A stretch of DNA of 64,000 nt from Pseudomonas sp. KBW05 (GCF_003852405.1 NZ_QAJM01000009.1:361219-425218), one strand, 5' to 3'. Numbered from the stretch's first letter, positions 32,062 to 40,924 are shown. Numbers and translations: made by a program. Notes: generated from the letters alone by a model not told the origin.

Positions 32062-33000
32062 TCAATTGTGTGCAGCTTTTTGTGGGAGCGGGCTTGCCCG
32101 CGATAGCAGTGGATCAGTCAACACCGCCATCGCAGGCAAGCCAGCTCCCACATTGACCGGTGCTGGCTTGAAGGTGGTGTGTTGCTCGACGAATTGCGCA
32201 CTCAACTCGATCACCCGGCGGTATTGCAGGTCCACGGTGATCATGTGATAGCAGTTGTCCAACAGGATCTTGGTCACCGGCCCGCCCAGGTGGCGCTCGA
32301 CGTAATCGGCGTTCCAGCGGCTGGTGATGTCGTCCTCGATGGAGTGCAACACCAGCGCTGGCACCTGGACCTCGGGCATGCGCTTCTTGACCACGGCGTT
32401 CATCCGATGCAACTCGCGCACGGTGATGCCTTCCATGGTCAACAAGCCCGCCTCGCTGCTCTCGCCCTCCTTCATCTGCCGCTCGACGATGGCCCGCAGG
32501 CGTTCGTTCTTGATGCCATACGGCGGTTGCTCTTCGAAGCGGCACAAATGCACGCCGAACGGAATCTTCATCAGCAAGGGCGTGAGGAACGCCAGTTTGT
32601 TGATGCTCCAACCGTCGTACTTCAAGGTGGTGGAATACATCAGCAGCCCGGCGACTTGCCCCGGGTGCTCGGCGGCCACGTACATCGACATCACCGCGCC
32701 CATGGACAAGCCGCCGACAAACACCTGCGCGTGGCGCTGCTTGACCTGGGCGAAGGTGTTGCGCACACCCGCGTACCAGTCCAGCCAGCCGGTGGCCTGC
32801 AAGTCACTGTTATCGCCGCAATGCCCGGCCAGGGTGGGCACGTACACCGTGCAATTGCCCGCCTTGGCCAGGCCCTTGGCGACCTGGCGCAATTCCGTCG
32901 GCGTGCCGGTCAGGCCGTGGATCAGCAGGATCCCGACCGGACCTTCACCGAGAACGAAACCGGCATCACCTTCACCGAGGTCGATCTCACACGTGTTCAC
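32062..33000 (-). CDS. Alpha/beta hydrolase (carboxylesterase-like) with REP-encoded tail
   Basis: A 312 aa hydrolase. Oxyanion region LLIHGLTGTP, nucleophile elbow GGLSMGAVMS, later acid and histidine in HSIEDDITS and NCYHMITVD. It is close to bacterial monoacylglycerol lipase/carboxylesterases of about 250-280 aa. The last about 30 codons run through a REPIN (32081-32152), so the tail VNVGAGLPAMAVLTDPLL... is REP-derived and probably not functional. The gene begins with GTG in a 4-nt overlap with the aminotransferase (GTGA). Confidence 0.88.
   Translation of the reverse strand: MNTCEIDLGEGDAGFVLGEGPVGILLIHGLTGTPTELRQVAKGLAKAGNCTVYVPTLAGHCGDNSDLQATGWLDWYAGVRNTFAQVKQRHAQVFVGGLSMGAVMSMYVAAEHPGQVAGLLMYSTTLKYDGWSINKLAFLTPLLMKIPFGVHLCRFEEQPPYGIKNERLRAIVERQMKEGESSEAGLLTMEGITVRELHRMNAVVKKRMPEVQVPALVLHSIEDDITSRWNADYVERHLGGPVTKILLDNCYHMITVDLQYRRVIELSAQFVEQHTTFKPAPVNVGAGLPAMAVLTDPLLSRASPLPQKAAHN
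32081..32152. repeat. REPIN inside the 3' end of the hydrolase gene
   Basis: Left REP TGTGGGAGCGGGCTTGCCCGCGATAG; right REP CATCGCAGGCAAGCCAGCTCCCACA. A short spacer separates them. Chimeric, with the two sides from different REP subtypes, and translated as part of the hydrolase. Confidence 0.85.
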
Positions 33001-34391
33001 CGTTTGGTCGCCCGCACCAGCAGTTGCTCCAGGAGTTTCAGACCCAGGTCGATTTCCGGGTAGCTGATTTCCAGGGACGGCGCCAGGGTGATCACGTTCT
33101 TGTAGTAACCGCCCACGTCGAGGATCAGGCCGAGTTTCTGGCCGTCCACGATCATGTCGCCTTTCATGCCTTCTTCGACCATGTAGTCCAGGGTCGCCTT
33201 GTCCGGGGTGAAGCCGTCCGGGCCGCAGATCTCGCAGCGCAGCGCCAGGCCCAGGCCGTCGACATCGCCGATGATCGGGAAGCGTTTTTGCAGGTCTTGC
33301 AGGCCTTCCAGGAAGTATTTGCCCTTGGCCATGACCATCGCGCCGTAGTCGACTTCGCTGGTCATCTTGAACATCTCCAGGCCCACCGCCGTGCCCAATG
33401 GGTTGGAGGCGAAGGTGGAGTGGGTCGAACCTGGCGGGAAGATCTTCGGGTTGATCAGCTCTTCACGGGCCCAGATGCCGCCCAGTGGGTTGAGGCCGTT
33501 GGTCAGCGCCTTGCCGAACACGATCACGTCTGGTTGCACGTCGAAGTGCTCGATCGACCACAGCTTGCCGGTGCGGTAGAAGCCCATCTGGATTTCATCG
33601 CTGACCATCAGGATGCCGTGCTGGTCCAGCACATGCTTGAGCTCGCGGTAGAAGTTCATCGGCGGGATCACGTAGCCGCCGGTGCCCTGGATCGGCTCGA
33701 CGTAGAACGCGGCGTATTCGCTGGAGCCGACTTTCGGGTCCCACACGCCGTTGTATTCAGTCTCGAACAGTCGGGCGAATTGCTGCACGCAGTGGCTGCC
33801 GTATTCTTCCTTGGTCATACCTTTAGGGCCACGGAAGTGGTACGGGAACGGGATGAACTGCGCGCGCTCGCCGAAGTGGCCGTAGCGGCGACGGTAGCGG
33901 TAGCTCGAGGTGATCGACGAGGCGCCGAGGGTACGGCCGTGGTAGCCGCCTTCGAAGGCAAACATCAGGCTCTTGCCATTGGTGGCGTTACGCACCACCT
34001 TCAAGGAGTCTTCGATGGACTGCGAACCGCCGACGTTGAAGTGCACGCGACCGTCGAGGCCGAACTTGTTCTTCGCGTCGACCGCGATCATTTCCGACAG
34101 CTCGATCTTGCCCTTGTGCAGGTACTGGCTGGCGATTTGCGGCAGAGTGTCGATCTGCTGTTTCAGCGCATTGTTCAGGCGCGGGTTGGCGTAGCCGAAG
34201 TTGACGGCCGAGTACCACATTTGCAGGTCGAGGTAGGCCTGGTCTTCGGTGTCCCACACGTAGGAGCCTTCGCAACGGCTGAAAATGCGCGGCGGCTCGA
34301 TGTAGTGGACGGTGTCGCCGTAGGAGCAGTACTTGGCTTCTTTATCCAGAAGGATCTGGTCTTCGGCGGTAGCGATACGGATATCAGACAT
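32997..34391 (-). CDS. Class III PLP-dependent aminotransferase
   Basis: A 464 aa enzyme with fold type I features: NVGGSQSIEDSLKVVRNATNG (cofactor phosphate region), FEGGYHGRTLGASS, MVSDEIQMGFYRTGKLW and the PLP lysine in VIVFGKALTNGLNPLGG. STHSTFASNPLGTAVGLEM is also typical. Related enzymes act on omega-amino acids, diamines or amino ketones; the substrate is not deducible. ATG 34391 lies 8 nt inside the phosphatase gene. The long in-frame extension upstream is not used. Confidence 0.93.
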   Translation of the reverse strand: MSDIRIATAEDQILLDKEAKYCSYGDTVHYIEPPRIFSRCEGSYVWDTEDQAYLDLQMWYSAVNFGYANPRLNNALKQQIDTLPQIASQYLHKGKIELSEMIAVDAKNKFGLDGRVHFNVGGSQSIEDSLKVVRNATNGKSLMFAFEGGYHGRTLGASSITSSYRYRRRYGHFGERAQFIPFPYHFRGPKGMTKEEYGSHCVQQFARLFETEYNGVWDPKVGSSEYAAFYVEPIQGTGGYVIPPMNFYRELKHVLDQHGILMVSDEIQMGFYRTGKLWSIEHFDVQPDVIVFGKALTNGLNPLGGIWAREELINPKIFPPGSTHSTFASNPLGTAVGLEMFKMTSEVDYGAMVMAKGKYFLEGLQDLQKRFPIIGDVDGLGLALRCEICGPDGFTPDKATLDYMVEEGMKGDMIVDGQKLGLILDVGGYYKNVITLAPSLEISYPEIDLGLKLLEQLLVRATKR

Positions 34392-35085
34392 GGTGGAAGA
34401 GTTCCTGGTTGTCGGCAGCAGTAAAGGAGGTGGCGTTGGCGGCGTTGCCCTGTGGGAGCTGCGCCAGCAATGCAGGCACTTCGGCAAAGGTGTCGAAGCG
34501 CGCGTGGGGAATCTGGTGGGTGACGCAGTAATCGGCGAGGCTGCCCTTGGCGAACACGAAGTCGGCGGTGGAGGCCACGCACATGTCGGACTTGCCGTCG
34601 CCGATCACCAGCACGCGCTTGTTGCGCGGCGTGGATTTGCACTTGCAGTTGCCGGACGCGGCACGGCAGGCATCGCTGGCATACGGGAAGTCGATGCGCC
34701 AGCTGTTCTGATCAACCTGGCGCAGGCGGTTGGCGAGGATCGGCAGCAAGGTCACGTAGTTGCGCGACAGGATGCGCGCGATGCCCTGCTCGATGCCGTC
34801 ACTGACCACTTCGATGGACGCGCCGAGGCCGATGACCTGATCAACGAAATCGGGGAAGTCCGGGTCGATCTCGACGCTGTCGAAGTACGCCAGCAGTTCG
34901 GTGGGCGTGGCCTTGATCAGCGCCAGTTGGCGGCTCAGGCATTCGCGCGAACCGATATGCCCATCCAGCCATTGCTGCTCGATGGTTTCCCACTCGGGGC
35001 CGGCGAAGCGTTGGAGGACGTTGTCGATGACATCGGTGGGAGTGATGGTCCCGTCGAAGTCGCACACGATATGCCAGTCAATCAT
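34384..35085 (-). CDS. HAD-IB phosphatase, MtnX-like
   Basis: A 233 aa phosphatase. Motif I is CDFDGTITPTD near residue 7, motif II in IEVVSDGIEQ, motif III/IV in VLVIGDGKSDMCVA. The class resembles MtnX (2-hydroxy-3-keto-5-methylthiopentenyl phosphatase) and phosphoserine phosphatase. A Cys-rich stretch (CRAASGNCKCKS) sits in the middle. No other methionine-salvage gene is nearby, so MtnX activity is not implied. First gene of the six-gene cluster; start ATG 35085, upstream TTG/CTG leader excluded. Confidence 0.88.
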   Translation of the reverse strand: MIDWHIVCDFDGTITPTDVIDNVLQRFAGPEWETIEQQWLDGHIGSRECLSRQLALIKATPTELLAYFDSVEIDPDFPDFVDQVIGLGASIEVVSDGIEQGIARILSRNYVTLLPILANRLRQVDQNSWRIDFPYASDACRAASGNCKCKSTPRNKRVLVIGDGKSDMCVASTADFVFAKGSLADYCVTHQIPHARFDTFAEVPALLAQLPQGNAANATSFTAADNQELFHHV

Positions 35086-35202
35086 TGCGGTTACCTTGAA
35101 AAGGAGCGCGCTGTCTGCGCTTTCACAAGGGGTAGAGCAGGGACTGTGCCAACTGGCCAGCACCCAGCGGGGCTGGGCTTGCGGGCGCTAATGTGTCGTG
35201 GG

Positions 35203-35230
35203 AGCTACAATTTTTGTAGCTTGCTACAAA
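35203..35230. promoter_or_regulatory. Overlapping palindromes between divergent genes
   Basis: AGCTACAA-TTT-TTGTAGCT (35203-35221) and TTTGTAGC-TT-GCTACAAA (35213-35230) share the middle arm, so either pair can form. The site lies midway between the minus-strand six-gene cluster and mipA and could be an operator with two dimer positions. Confidence 0.5.
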
Positions 35231-35302
35231 CAAGATCAGTGCTTGCGCGAAGACCGCCCTTCGCGCGTTCATGCGCGCATGTTCAGAGAAGGAAGCCGTT
35301 CC

Positions 35303-36073
35303 ATGCACAAGGTCAGTTCTGCTGTATTCGCCGGTTTACTGGGGCTGTGGGGCGTTGCCAGCGCGGCCCAGGCCGAAGGCATCAGCGGTGAAGTGGGCGC
35401 GGGCCTCAGCTACCAACCCCACGACCCTACCGGCAGCCGCTACGAAACCCGCCCCGTGCCCTATGTGGATCTGGACTGGGGCAACGTCAGCCTGAGCACC
35501 GATGACGGCCTGAGCTGGAGCGCGCTGAATACCCAGGGGTTTACCGCCGGGCCCTATATCAATTACTTGCAGGGGCGTACGTCGAACGGCTCGCTGCAAG
35601 GCCTGCGCAATGTCTCGGACATGGCTGAAGTGGGCGGTTTCATCCAATACGCACCGGCCGAGTTCTGGCGCGTGTACGCCCAGGTGGGCCAGGCCGTTGG
35701 CGGCGGGCGCGACCAAAGCGGCGTGCTCGGCAAGGTCGGCGGCGAGCTGGGCTACCCGCTGGGCGGCGGGATCATCGGCAGCAGCGGCCTGATGGCGCAC
35801 TTTGCCGACGCGCGCCAGACCCAGACTTATTTTGGGGTGGACGCCAATGAGTCAGCGGCGTCGGGCTTTCGGCCCTATAACGCCAGTGCGGGGTTCCAGA
35901 ACCTGACGCTGACGCAAAGCTTCGAGTTTCCGATGGCGCCCAATTGGTCGTTGTTGACCAGTGCCAGCTGGGTACACCTGGTGGGTTCGGCGGCCAACAG
36001 CAGCATCGTAAAGGACACTGGGGATGTGAACCAAGGCCAGGTGCAGACGGCCATCAGCTACAAATTCAACTGA
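35303..36073 (+). CDS. MipA/OmpV-family outer-membrane protein
   Basis: A 256 aa beta-barrel protein with signal peptide (HKVSSAVFAGLLGLWGVASAAQA). Repeated amphipathic strands alternate with glycines (ISGEVGAGLSYQP, FTAGPYINYLQG, MAEVGGFIQYA), ending in the C-terminal phenylalanine-containing AISYKFN. The family includes MltA-interacting protein MipA and OmpV. ATG 35303 has AGAAGGAAG upstream. Function in this strain unknown; divergent from the phosphatase gene. Confidence 0.85.
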   Translation: MHKVSSAVFAGLLGLWGVASAAQAEGISGEVGAGLSYQPHDPTGSRYETRPVPYVDLDWGNVSLSTDDGLSWSALNTQGFTAGPYINYLQGRTSNGSLQGLRNVSDMAEVGGFIQYAPAEFWRVYAQVGQAVGGGRDQSGVLGKVGGELGYPLGGGIIGSSGLMAHFADARQTQTYFGVDANESAASGFRPYNASAGFQNLTLTQSFEFPMAPNWSLLTSASWVHLVGSAANSSIVKDTGDVNQGQVQTAISYKFN

Positions 36074-36089
36074 TTCAACTGGATCAAAA

Positions 36090-36194
36090 TGTGGGAGCTG
36101 GCTTGCTCGCGAAAGCGGAGTGTCAGTCAATACATCTTTGACTGAACCACCGCATTCGCGAGCAAGCCCGCTCCCACACAAGCCCGCTCCCATA
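36090..36194. repeat. REPIN with extra REP end
   Basis: Left REP of the AGCTGGCTTGCTCGCGAA type, right REP of the AGCGGGC type, plus an extra ACAAGCCCGCTCCCA unit on the right. Located between the convergent mipA and EamA genes. Confidence 0.85.
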
Positions 36195-36218
36195 TTGGTC
36201 CGTATTCCAGGGCCATTA

Positions 36219-36611
36219 TCAGTTTTCTTCGCCTTCGGCCAGCAAGGCAATCCCGCCGATAATCACCGCCACCCCCACCCAGTGCAGCGGGCTGATATGT
36301 TCCCCCAGCCCCAGCCACGAACCGAGCAATACCACCACAAACACCAATGAACTCAGGGGAAACGCCAGGGACAGACTGCTGCGCCGCAAGATCAGCATCC
36401 ACACGAAAAACGCGCCGATATAGCAGGCAATCGCCGCGAGAATCCCCGGGTTGCGTGCCACAGCGGCCAGCCACTGCCAATTGAAATCCATCTGCCCTAA
36501 TTGATCGCCGGCCACTTTGGTAAACAACTGCCCGGCGCTTTCGGTGCAGATCAACAAGGCCCACAGCACCACCGTGCCAAAGCGCCCATGCAACCACGCG
36601 TGCGTATTCAT
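36219..36611 (-). CDS. Half-size EamA/DMT membrane protein (second of pair)
   Basis: A 130 aa protein with four predicted membrane helices, like one EamA repeat (ArnE/ArnF or SMR-like size). Typical end: LSLAFPLSSLVFVVVLLGSWLGLGEHISPLHWVGVAVIIGG, given here as a description of the helix 3-4 region. Its start overlaps the stop of the preceding half-transporter by 4 nt, so the two probably form a heterodimer. ATG 36611. Cargo unknown. Confidence 0.82.
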   Translation of the reverse strand: MNTHAWLHGRFGTVVLWALLICTESAGQLFTKVAGDQLGQMDFNWQWLAAVARNPGILAAIACYIGAFFVWMLILRRSSLSLAFPLSSLVFVVVLLGSWLGLGEHISPLHWVGVAVIIGGIALLAEGEEN

Positions 36612-36988
36612 GCCTGCCCTCCTGCAATCGCCACCAACATCACGCCCAAGGTAATCACCCAGGTACCCGCCCAACGGCGGCGGCTGACGGTTTCACCCAG
36701 CACCACTTTGCCCACCAGCACCACCCCGCAATACGCCAACGCCGCCGCCGGAAACAACAGGCTCAACGGCGCGCGGGACAAGGCTTCCAGCCAGACAAAA
36801 AACTCGATGACGTAAGCCCCGATCCCCGCCCACAACAGCGGCGCATTGAACACCTGGCCCCAGAATGCATTCAGGCGAAAGCCGCCCTCCAGCTCCGGCA
36901 AGCGGTCCAGGCCGAGCTTGAAACACAATTGGCCGATCACATCGAGCACGATGGAAAACGCCACCAGCAACACCACGGTCAACGTCAC
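36608..36988 (-). CDS. Half-size EamA/DMT membrane protein (first of pair)
   Basis: A 126 aa protein with four predicted membrane helices and an ArnE-like profile (ALSRAPLSLLFPAAALAYCGVVLV region). GTG start at 36988 overlaps the ureohydrolase stop (GTGA), and its end overlaps the second half-transporter. Translational coupling of all three suggests they share a pathway, for example export of a guanidino compound or product, but this is inference. Confidence 0.82.
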   Translation of the reverse strand: MTLTVVLLVAFSIVLDVIGQLCFKLGLDRLPELEGGFRLNAFWGQVFNAPLLWAGIGAYVIEFFVWLEALSRAPLSLLFPAAALAYCGVVLVGKVVLGETVSRRRWAGTWVITLGVMLVAIAGGQA

Positions 36989-37905
36989 GGGAACAGCTCC
37001 TCAAACAGGTCGATCAGGGCTTCATTGGTCGCGGCATTGCGCTGCAAATCCTCCGGGCTCCAGCGCTCGGCCGGCGGCTGATCGGACTTGGCCTCCCAAC
37101 GTTTGAACGCGTTGCTGAACGCGGGCTTGGCAAACTCGCCGCACACGTCGATACCGATGATCCGCTTGCCCGCCGCCAAGGCGCGCAGGGCTTGCAGCAG
37201 ATGGCTCAGGCGCATGCCGCCCTGGTCCCAGTTGGTGGCGGCGTCTTCACTGGCCAGCACGTCTTTGTCGATGGTGATCCAGACCGCGTCGGTGGGCAGG
37301 CTGGCGATCATCTGCTCGAGAAACACGCCCCAGTCCAACTCCGCGAGGTTGCGCCAATGCAGGTGATTCTCCTGCTGTTGGTGACCGGCGCCGTCCCCTA
37401 CCCGGCCCCAGACTTTCGACGGCGGATGCTGCCAGGGAAACAGCTGCAAATGCCCGCGCTTGAGCGCCCCCAGATTGCCTCCGCGCAGTTGCGGGTTGTG
37501 CAGGTCATCGCTGCACGGGCCGAGGGTGACGATGCGTTTGATCGCCGGCATTTTCAGCGCGCGGTTGACCCACGAGCCACAGTGACGCTTGGGCGCAAAG
37601 CGCACCCAGTCAGGGTGGTTGTCGAAGTGGATCAGGCTGACGGGTTCTTTGAGGTCGGCGAGAAACGCCGGCGTGAGGTGGTGATAGTCGCCGGAGCCGA
37701 CAAACAGGATTTCCGGCCGCGCATCCACCGGCCGAGGGCGCTGGGCCAGGCGCGCGGCGAAGGATTTCCAGGTTTTTTCGGTGGACCACAGGCGCAGCTT
37801 CGGGCCCAGGTCCAGCAAGTCGAGGCGTGTGGCCTGACCGCTGGCCAGACGCCGGGCAATCGGTGCCTGGCTGGTAAGGCTATGGTCGAGATCAAGAATA
37901 TTCAA
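36985..37905 (-). CDS. Divergent ureohydrolase (arginase/agmatinase family)
   Basis: A 306 aa protein related to arginases and agmatinases, which hydrolyse guanidino groups with a two-metal centre. The usual GGDHS, DAHxD and SxDxDxxDP motifs appear as VGSGDYHHL, HFDNHPDW and TIDKDVLASED, so most metal ligands could be kept in altered surroundings. ATG 37905. It is coupled to two half-size transporters. Substrate unknown; it is far from biosynthetic agmatinase. Confidence 0.8.
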   Translation of the reverse strand: MNILDLDHSLTSQAPIARRLASGQATRLDLLDLGPKLRLWSTEKTWKSFAARLAQRPRPVDARPEILFVGSGDYHHLTPAFLADLKEPVSLIHFDNHPDWVRFAPKRHCGSWVNRALKMPAIKRIVTLGPCSDDLHNPQLRGGNLGALKRGHLQLFPWQHPPSKVWGRVGDGAGHQQQENHLHWRNLAELDWGVFLEQMIASLPTDAVWITIDKDVLASEDAATNWDQGGMRLSHLLQALRALAAGKRIIGIDVCGEFAKPAFSNAFKRWEAKSDQPPAERWSPEDLQRNAATNEALIDLFEELFP

Positions 37906-37987
37906 GGCAGAGGTGCCCCCTTTATGGCTTCAGGGGGTCAATGCAAGGGCCGGGCCAGCCACTATTTTGAGAACAGTGAATAACCAA

Positions 37988-38077
37988 TGTGGGAGCGGGC
38001 TTGCTCGCGAATGCGGTGGGTCAGTCAACATTTTCGTCACTGATACACCGCATTCGCGAGCAAGCCCGCTCCCACAT
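37988..38077. repeat. REPIN, symmetrical
   Basis: TGTGGGAGCGGGCTTGCTCGCGAATGCGG and its inverted copy with a short spacer containing TCAGTCA/TCACTGA-like sequence. A clean canonical copy, between the ureohydrolase and FrnE genes. Confidence 0.9.
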
Positions 38078-38095
38078 TTAAAGCTGTGTTCGGCT

Positions 38096-38749
38096 TTAGT
38101 TTTTGGCGTCGTTGATGATCTGCCGAATCGCCCCCACAAACGCTTCAGCCGGCTGTCCACCGCTCACCGCATACTGGTCGTTGAACACAATGGTCGGCAC
38201 CGACGTCACACCACGGGACACCCACAGTTCCTCCTGCTCGCGCACCTCGGCAGCGTATTCATCAGACGCGAGAATCTCAGCCGCGCGCTTCAAGTCCAAC
38301 CCAACGCTTTCGGCGATGATCGCCAGGGTCGCGTGGTCGGAAGGGTCCTGGCCGTCGCTGAAATACGCCTTGAACAGCGCTTCCTTGAGGTTGTACTGCA
38401 AGCCTTCCAGCCCGGCCCAATGCAGCAGGCGGTGAGCATCGAAGGTGTTGTAGATGCGGCTCTGGCCGTCGGTACGGAAGGCGAAGCCCAGTGCAGCACC
38501 CATGTCGCGGATGCGCTCGCGGTTGGCCTGGGATTGCTCGGCGGTGGAGCCGTATTTTTCGGTGATGTGCTCGACGATGTTCTGCCCTTCGGCGGGCATG
38601 TTCGGGTTCAGTTCGAACGGCTGGAAGTGGATCTCGGCCTGCACCTCGGCACCCAGTTGGTCGAGGGCTTCGGTCAGGCCGCGCAGGCCGATGATGCACC
38701 ACGGGCAGGACACGTCGCTGACGAAATCGATTTTCAGGGGAGTACTCAT
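38096..38749 (-). CDS. DsbA-family FrnE-like oxidoreductase
   Basis: A 217 aa cytoplasmic thioredoxin-fold protein of the DSBA/FrnE group. Redox motif SCPWC near residue 14, helical insertion, and cis-Pro region [20 protein letters not shown]. No signal peptide. Members are 2-hydroxychromene isomerase or protein disulfide oxidoreductase-like; exact role unknown. ATG 38749 preferred, the upstream frame is not conserved. Confidence 0.9.
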   Translation of the reverse strand: MSTPLKIDFVSDVSCPWCIIGLRGLTEALDQLGAEVQAEIHFQPFELNPNMPAEGQNIVEHITEKYGSTAEQSQANRERIRDMGAALGFAFRTDGQSRIYNTFDAHRLLHWAGLEGLQYNLKEALFKAYFSDGQDPSDHATLAIIAESVGLDLKRAAEILASDEYAAEVREQEELWVSRGVTSVPTIVFNDQYAVSGGQPAEAFVGAIRQIINDAKN

Positions 38750-38804
38750 GGCTAACCACCTCGTAGGCAAAAACGCGCCGCAAAGGTTGCACGATACACC
38801 AATG

Positions 38805-39824
38805 TCACAGCACCTTCGAAGGCTCGCCCAGGTCAATCTGCGCCCAGTGCGCCGCATCTTCGCGATGGGCTTGCAGGTACGGCAACACCGCCGTCAGCAA
38901 CGGCGCCTTGAACGCTTCCTGGAAACGGTGGGCCATGCCGGGAATCAGCTTCAATTCACTGCCCTGGATATGCGCGGCCAAATGCACGCCGTGCATCACC
39001 GGCAACAGCGGGTCGGCGGTGCCATGCACCACCAGGGTCGGCACGCGCAGTTGGTTGAGCAGCGGCACGCGGCTCGGCTCGGCAAGGATCGCCATGATCT
39101 GGCGCTTGACGCCGTCCGGGTTGAACGCGCGGTCGTAGGACAGCGCCGCCTGGTGCAGCAGGGCCTGGCGATCATCCTTCACATTCGGGCTGCCCAGCGC
39201 CGCCAGCAGATCGGCCTGCTGCTCCAGCGCCACCTCGCGGTTGGGCGCGCTGCGCCGTGACAGCAATTGCACCAGCGCCGCATTCGGTGCCGGCAAGCCT
39301 TCGGCGCCGGAGCTGGTCATGATCAACGTGAGGCTTTCCACGCGCTGCGGGGCCATGGCCGCCAGGTGCTGGGCGATCATGCCGCCCATGCTCGCCCCCA
39401 GGACGTGGAATTGCCGGACCTGCAACGCGTCCATCAAGCCCAGCGCGTCGTCGGCCATATCGGTCAGGGTATACGGCGCCGACACCGGCAGGCCGAGCTT
39501 GTAGCGCAGCACTTCAAAGGTCAGGTTGGCGCTGGCCGGCGCCTGGCGCCAGGTGGATAGGCCGACGTCACGGTTGTCGTAGCGGATCACCCGGAAACCC
39601 TGTTGGCATAGGGCGACGACCACTTCATCCGGCCAGTGGATCAACTGCCCGCCCAGGCCCATCACCAGCAGCAACGCCGGATCGGACGCACGGCCGATGC
39701 TCTGGTAGGCGATGCTCACCTGAGCCAGATCGACCGTTTGGGTCGGGACATTGACATCACATCGAGAAGCCGCAAAAGACGGCAGGCCGAACAAGAGAGC
39801 GGCCAGTAAAAGCAACACGCGCAT
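38805..39824 (-). CDS. Exported alpha/beta hydrolase
   Basis: A 339 aa protein with signal peptide ([18 protein letters not shown]) and an alpha/beta hydrolase fold: [22 protein letters not shown], nucleophile [12 protein letters not shown], acid/His region [16 protein letters not shown] and GMAHRF. Similar to aclacinomycin methylesterase RdmC-like or esterase proteins. ATG 39824. A MetR-type site is in the gap shared with metR. Confidence 0.87.
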   Translation of the reverse strand: MRVLLLLAALLFGLPSFAASRCDVNVPTQTVDLAQVSIAYQSIGRASDPALLLVMGLGGQLIHWPDEVVVALCQQGFRVIRYDNRDVGLSTWRQAPASANLTFEVLRYKLGLPVSAPYTLTDMADDALGLMDALQVRQFHVLGASMGGMIAQHLAAMAPQRVESLTLIMTSSGAEGLPAPNAALVQLLSRRSAPNREVALEQQADLLAALGSPNVKDDRQALLHQAALSYDRAFNPDGVKRQIMAILAEPSRVPLLNQLRVPTLVVHGTADPLLPVMHGVHLAAHIQGSELKLIPGMAHRFQEAFKAPLLTAVLPYLQAHREDAAHWAQIDLGEPSKVL

Positions 39825-39867
39825 GAAAAACACCGAAACGCAGAACCCCAGTAGAGCGCGAGTCTGA

Positions 39868-39880
39868 TGAAGTTTGTTCA
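39868..39880. promoter_or_regulatory. Putative MetR binding site
   Basis: TGAA-GTTTG-TTCA exactly matches the E. coli MetR consensus TGAA-N5-TTCA. It lies in the divergent gap between the exported hydrolase and metR, so autoregulation and control of the hydrolase are both possible. Confidence 0.55.
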
Positions 39881-40006
39881 AGCGCGCTGCCACAGTTCCA
39901 TGACAGTTTGATGAAGAGTGCCCAGCGGTCAAGGTCGACACAACCTGCAACATGAGACAAACTCACGCGATTCCGATTCGTCACAAATTGCCTTCATGGA
40001 GAGCCC

Positions 40007-40924
40007 GTGCTCGAGATCCGTCACCTCAAGACCCTGCACGCCCTGCGCGAAGCCGACAGCCTGGTGGAAGCCGCCGAGCGTCTGCACCTGACGCAATCGG
40101 CGTTGTCCCACCAGTTCAAGGAGCTGGAGGAACGCCTGGGCATGCAGCTGTTCGTGCGCAAGACCAAGCCGCTGCGTTTCACCAGCGCCGGCCTGCGCCT
40201 GCTGCAACTGGCCGATGCGGCCCTGCCGCTGCTGCGCGGCGCCGAGCGTGACATCGCGCGGCTGGCCGGCGGCACCGCCGGGCGCCTGCACATGGCCATC
40301 GAATGCCACAGCTGCTTCCAGTGGCTGATGCCAACCATCGACCAGTTCCGCGATGCCTGGCCGGAAGTCGAACTCGACCTGGCCTCCGGGTTCGCCTTCG
40401 CGCCTCTGCCGGCCCTGGCCCGTGGTGACCTCGACCTGGTGGTGACCTCCGACCCGCTGGAACTGCCGGGCATTACCTATGTGCCGCTGTTCACTTACGA
40501 AGCCATGCTTGCGGTGGCCAACCAGCATGCGCTCGCGGGCAAATCCTACATCGTGCCGGAAGATCTGCTGACAGAAACCCTGATCACCTACCCGGTGGAA
40601 CGCGACCGCCTGGACATCTTCACGCGTTTCCTCGAACCGGCCGACGTGGAACCGGCCCAGGTGCGTACGTCGGAGTTGACGGTGATGATGATGCAACTGG
40701 TGGCCAGCGGCCGCGGCGTGTGCGGCATGCCCCATTGGGCGCTGCATGAATACAGCTCGCGCGGGTATGTGAAGGCCAAGCGCCTGGGCGAGAAAGGCTT
40801 GTTTGCAACGCTGTATGCGGGGATTCGTGCGGACATGCTGGATGCGCCGTATATGCGCGATTTCTTGCTGACGGCCAAGGACACGTCGTTTTCGACATTG
40901 GATGGCGTCAGCGCCGTTCGCTGA
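40007..40924 (+). CDS. metR: LysR-type methionine regulator MetR
   Basis: A 305 aa LysR regulator. HTH EAAERLHLTQSALSHQFKELEERLG near residue 20; LysR effector domain follows (HSCFQWLMPTIDQF, GDLDLVVTSDP). The N-terminus LEIRHLKTLHALREADSL is characteristic of MetR, which with homocysteine activates metE and other methionine genes. GTG start with GGAGAG upstream. metE is not in this window. Confidence 0.93.
   Translation: MLEIRHLKTLHALREADSLVEAAERLHLTQSALSHQFKELEERLGMQLFVRKTKPLRFTSAGLRLLQLADAALPLLRGAERDIARLAGGTAGRLHMAIECHSCFQWLMPTIDQFRDAWPEVELDLASGFAFAPLPALARGDLDLVVTSDPLELPGITYVPLFTYEAMLAVANQHALAGKSYIVPEDLLTETLITYPVERDRLDIFTRFLEPADVEPAQVRTSELTVMMMQLVASGRGVCGMPHWALHEYSSRGYVKAKRLGEKGLFATLYAGIRADMLDAPYMRDFLLTAKDTSFSTLDGVSAVR

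Noticed and set aside
34384-35085. Methionine salvage enzyme MtnX
   Set aside because: Similar HAD subclass, but no other mtn genes are nearby and the coupled genes point to another pathway.
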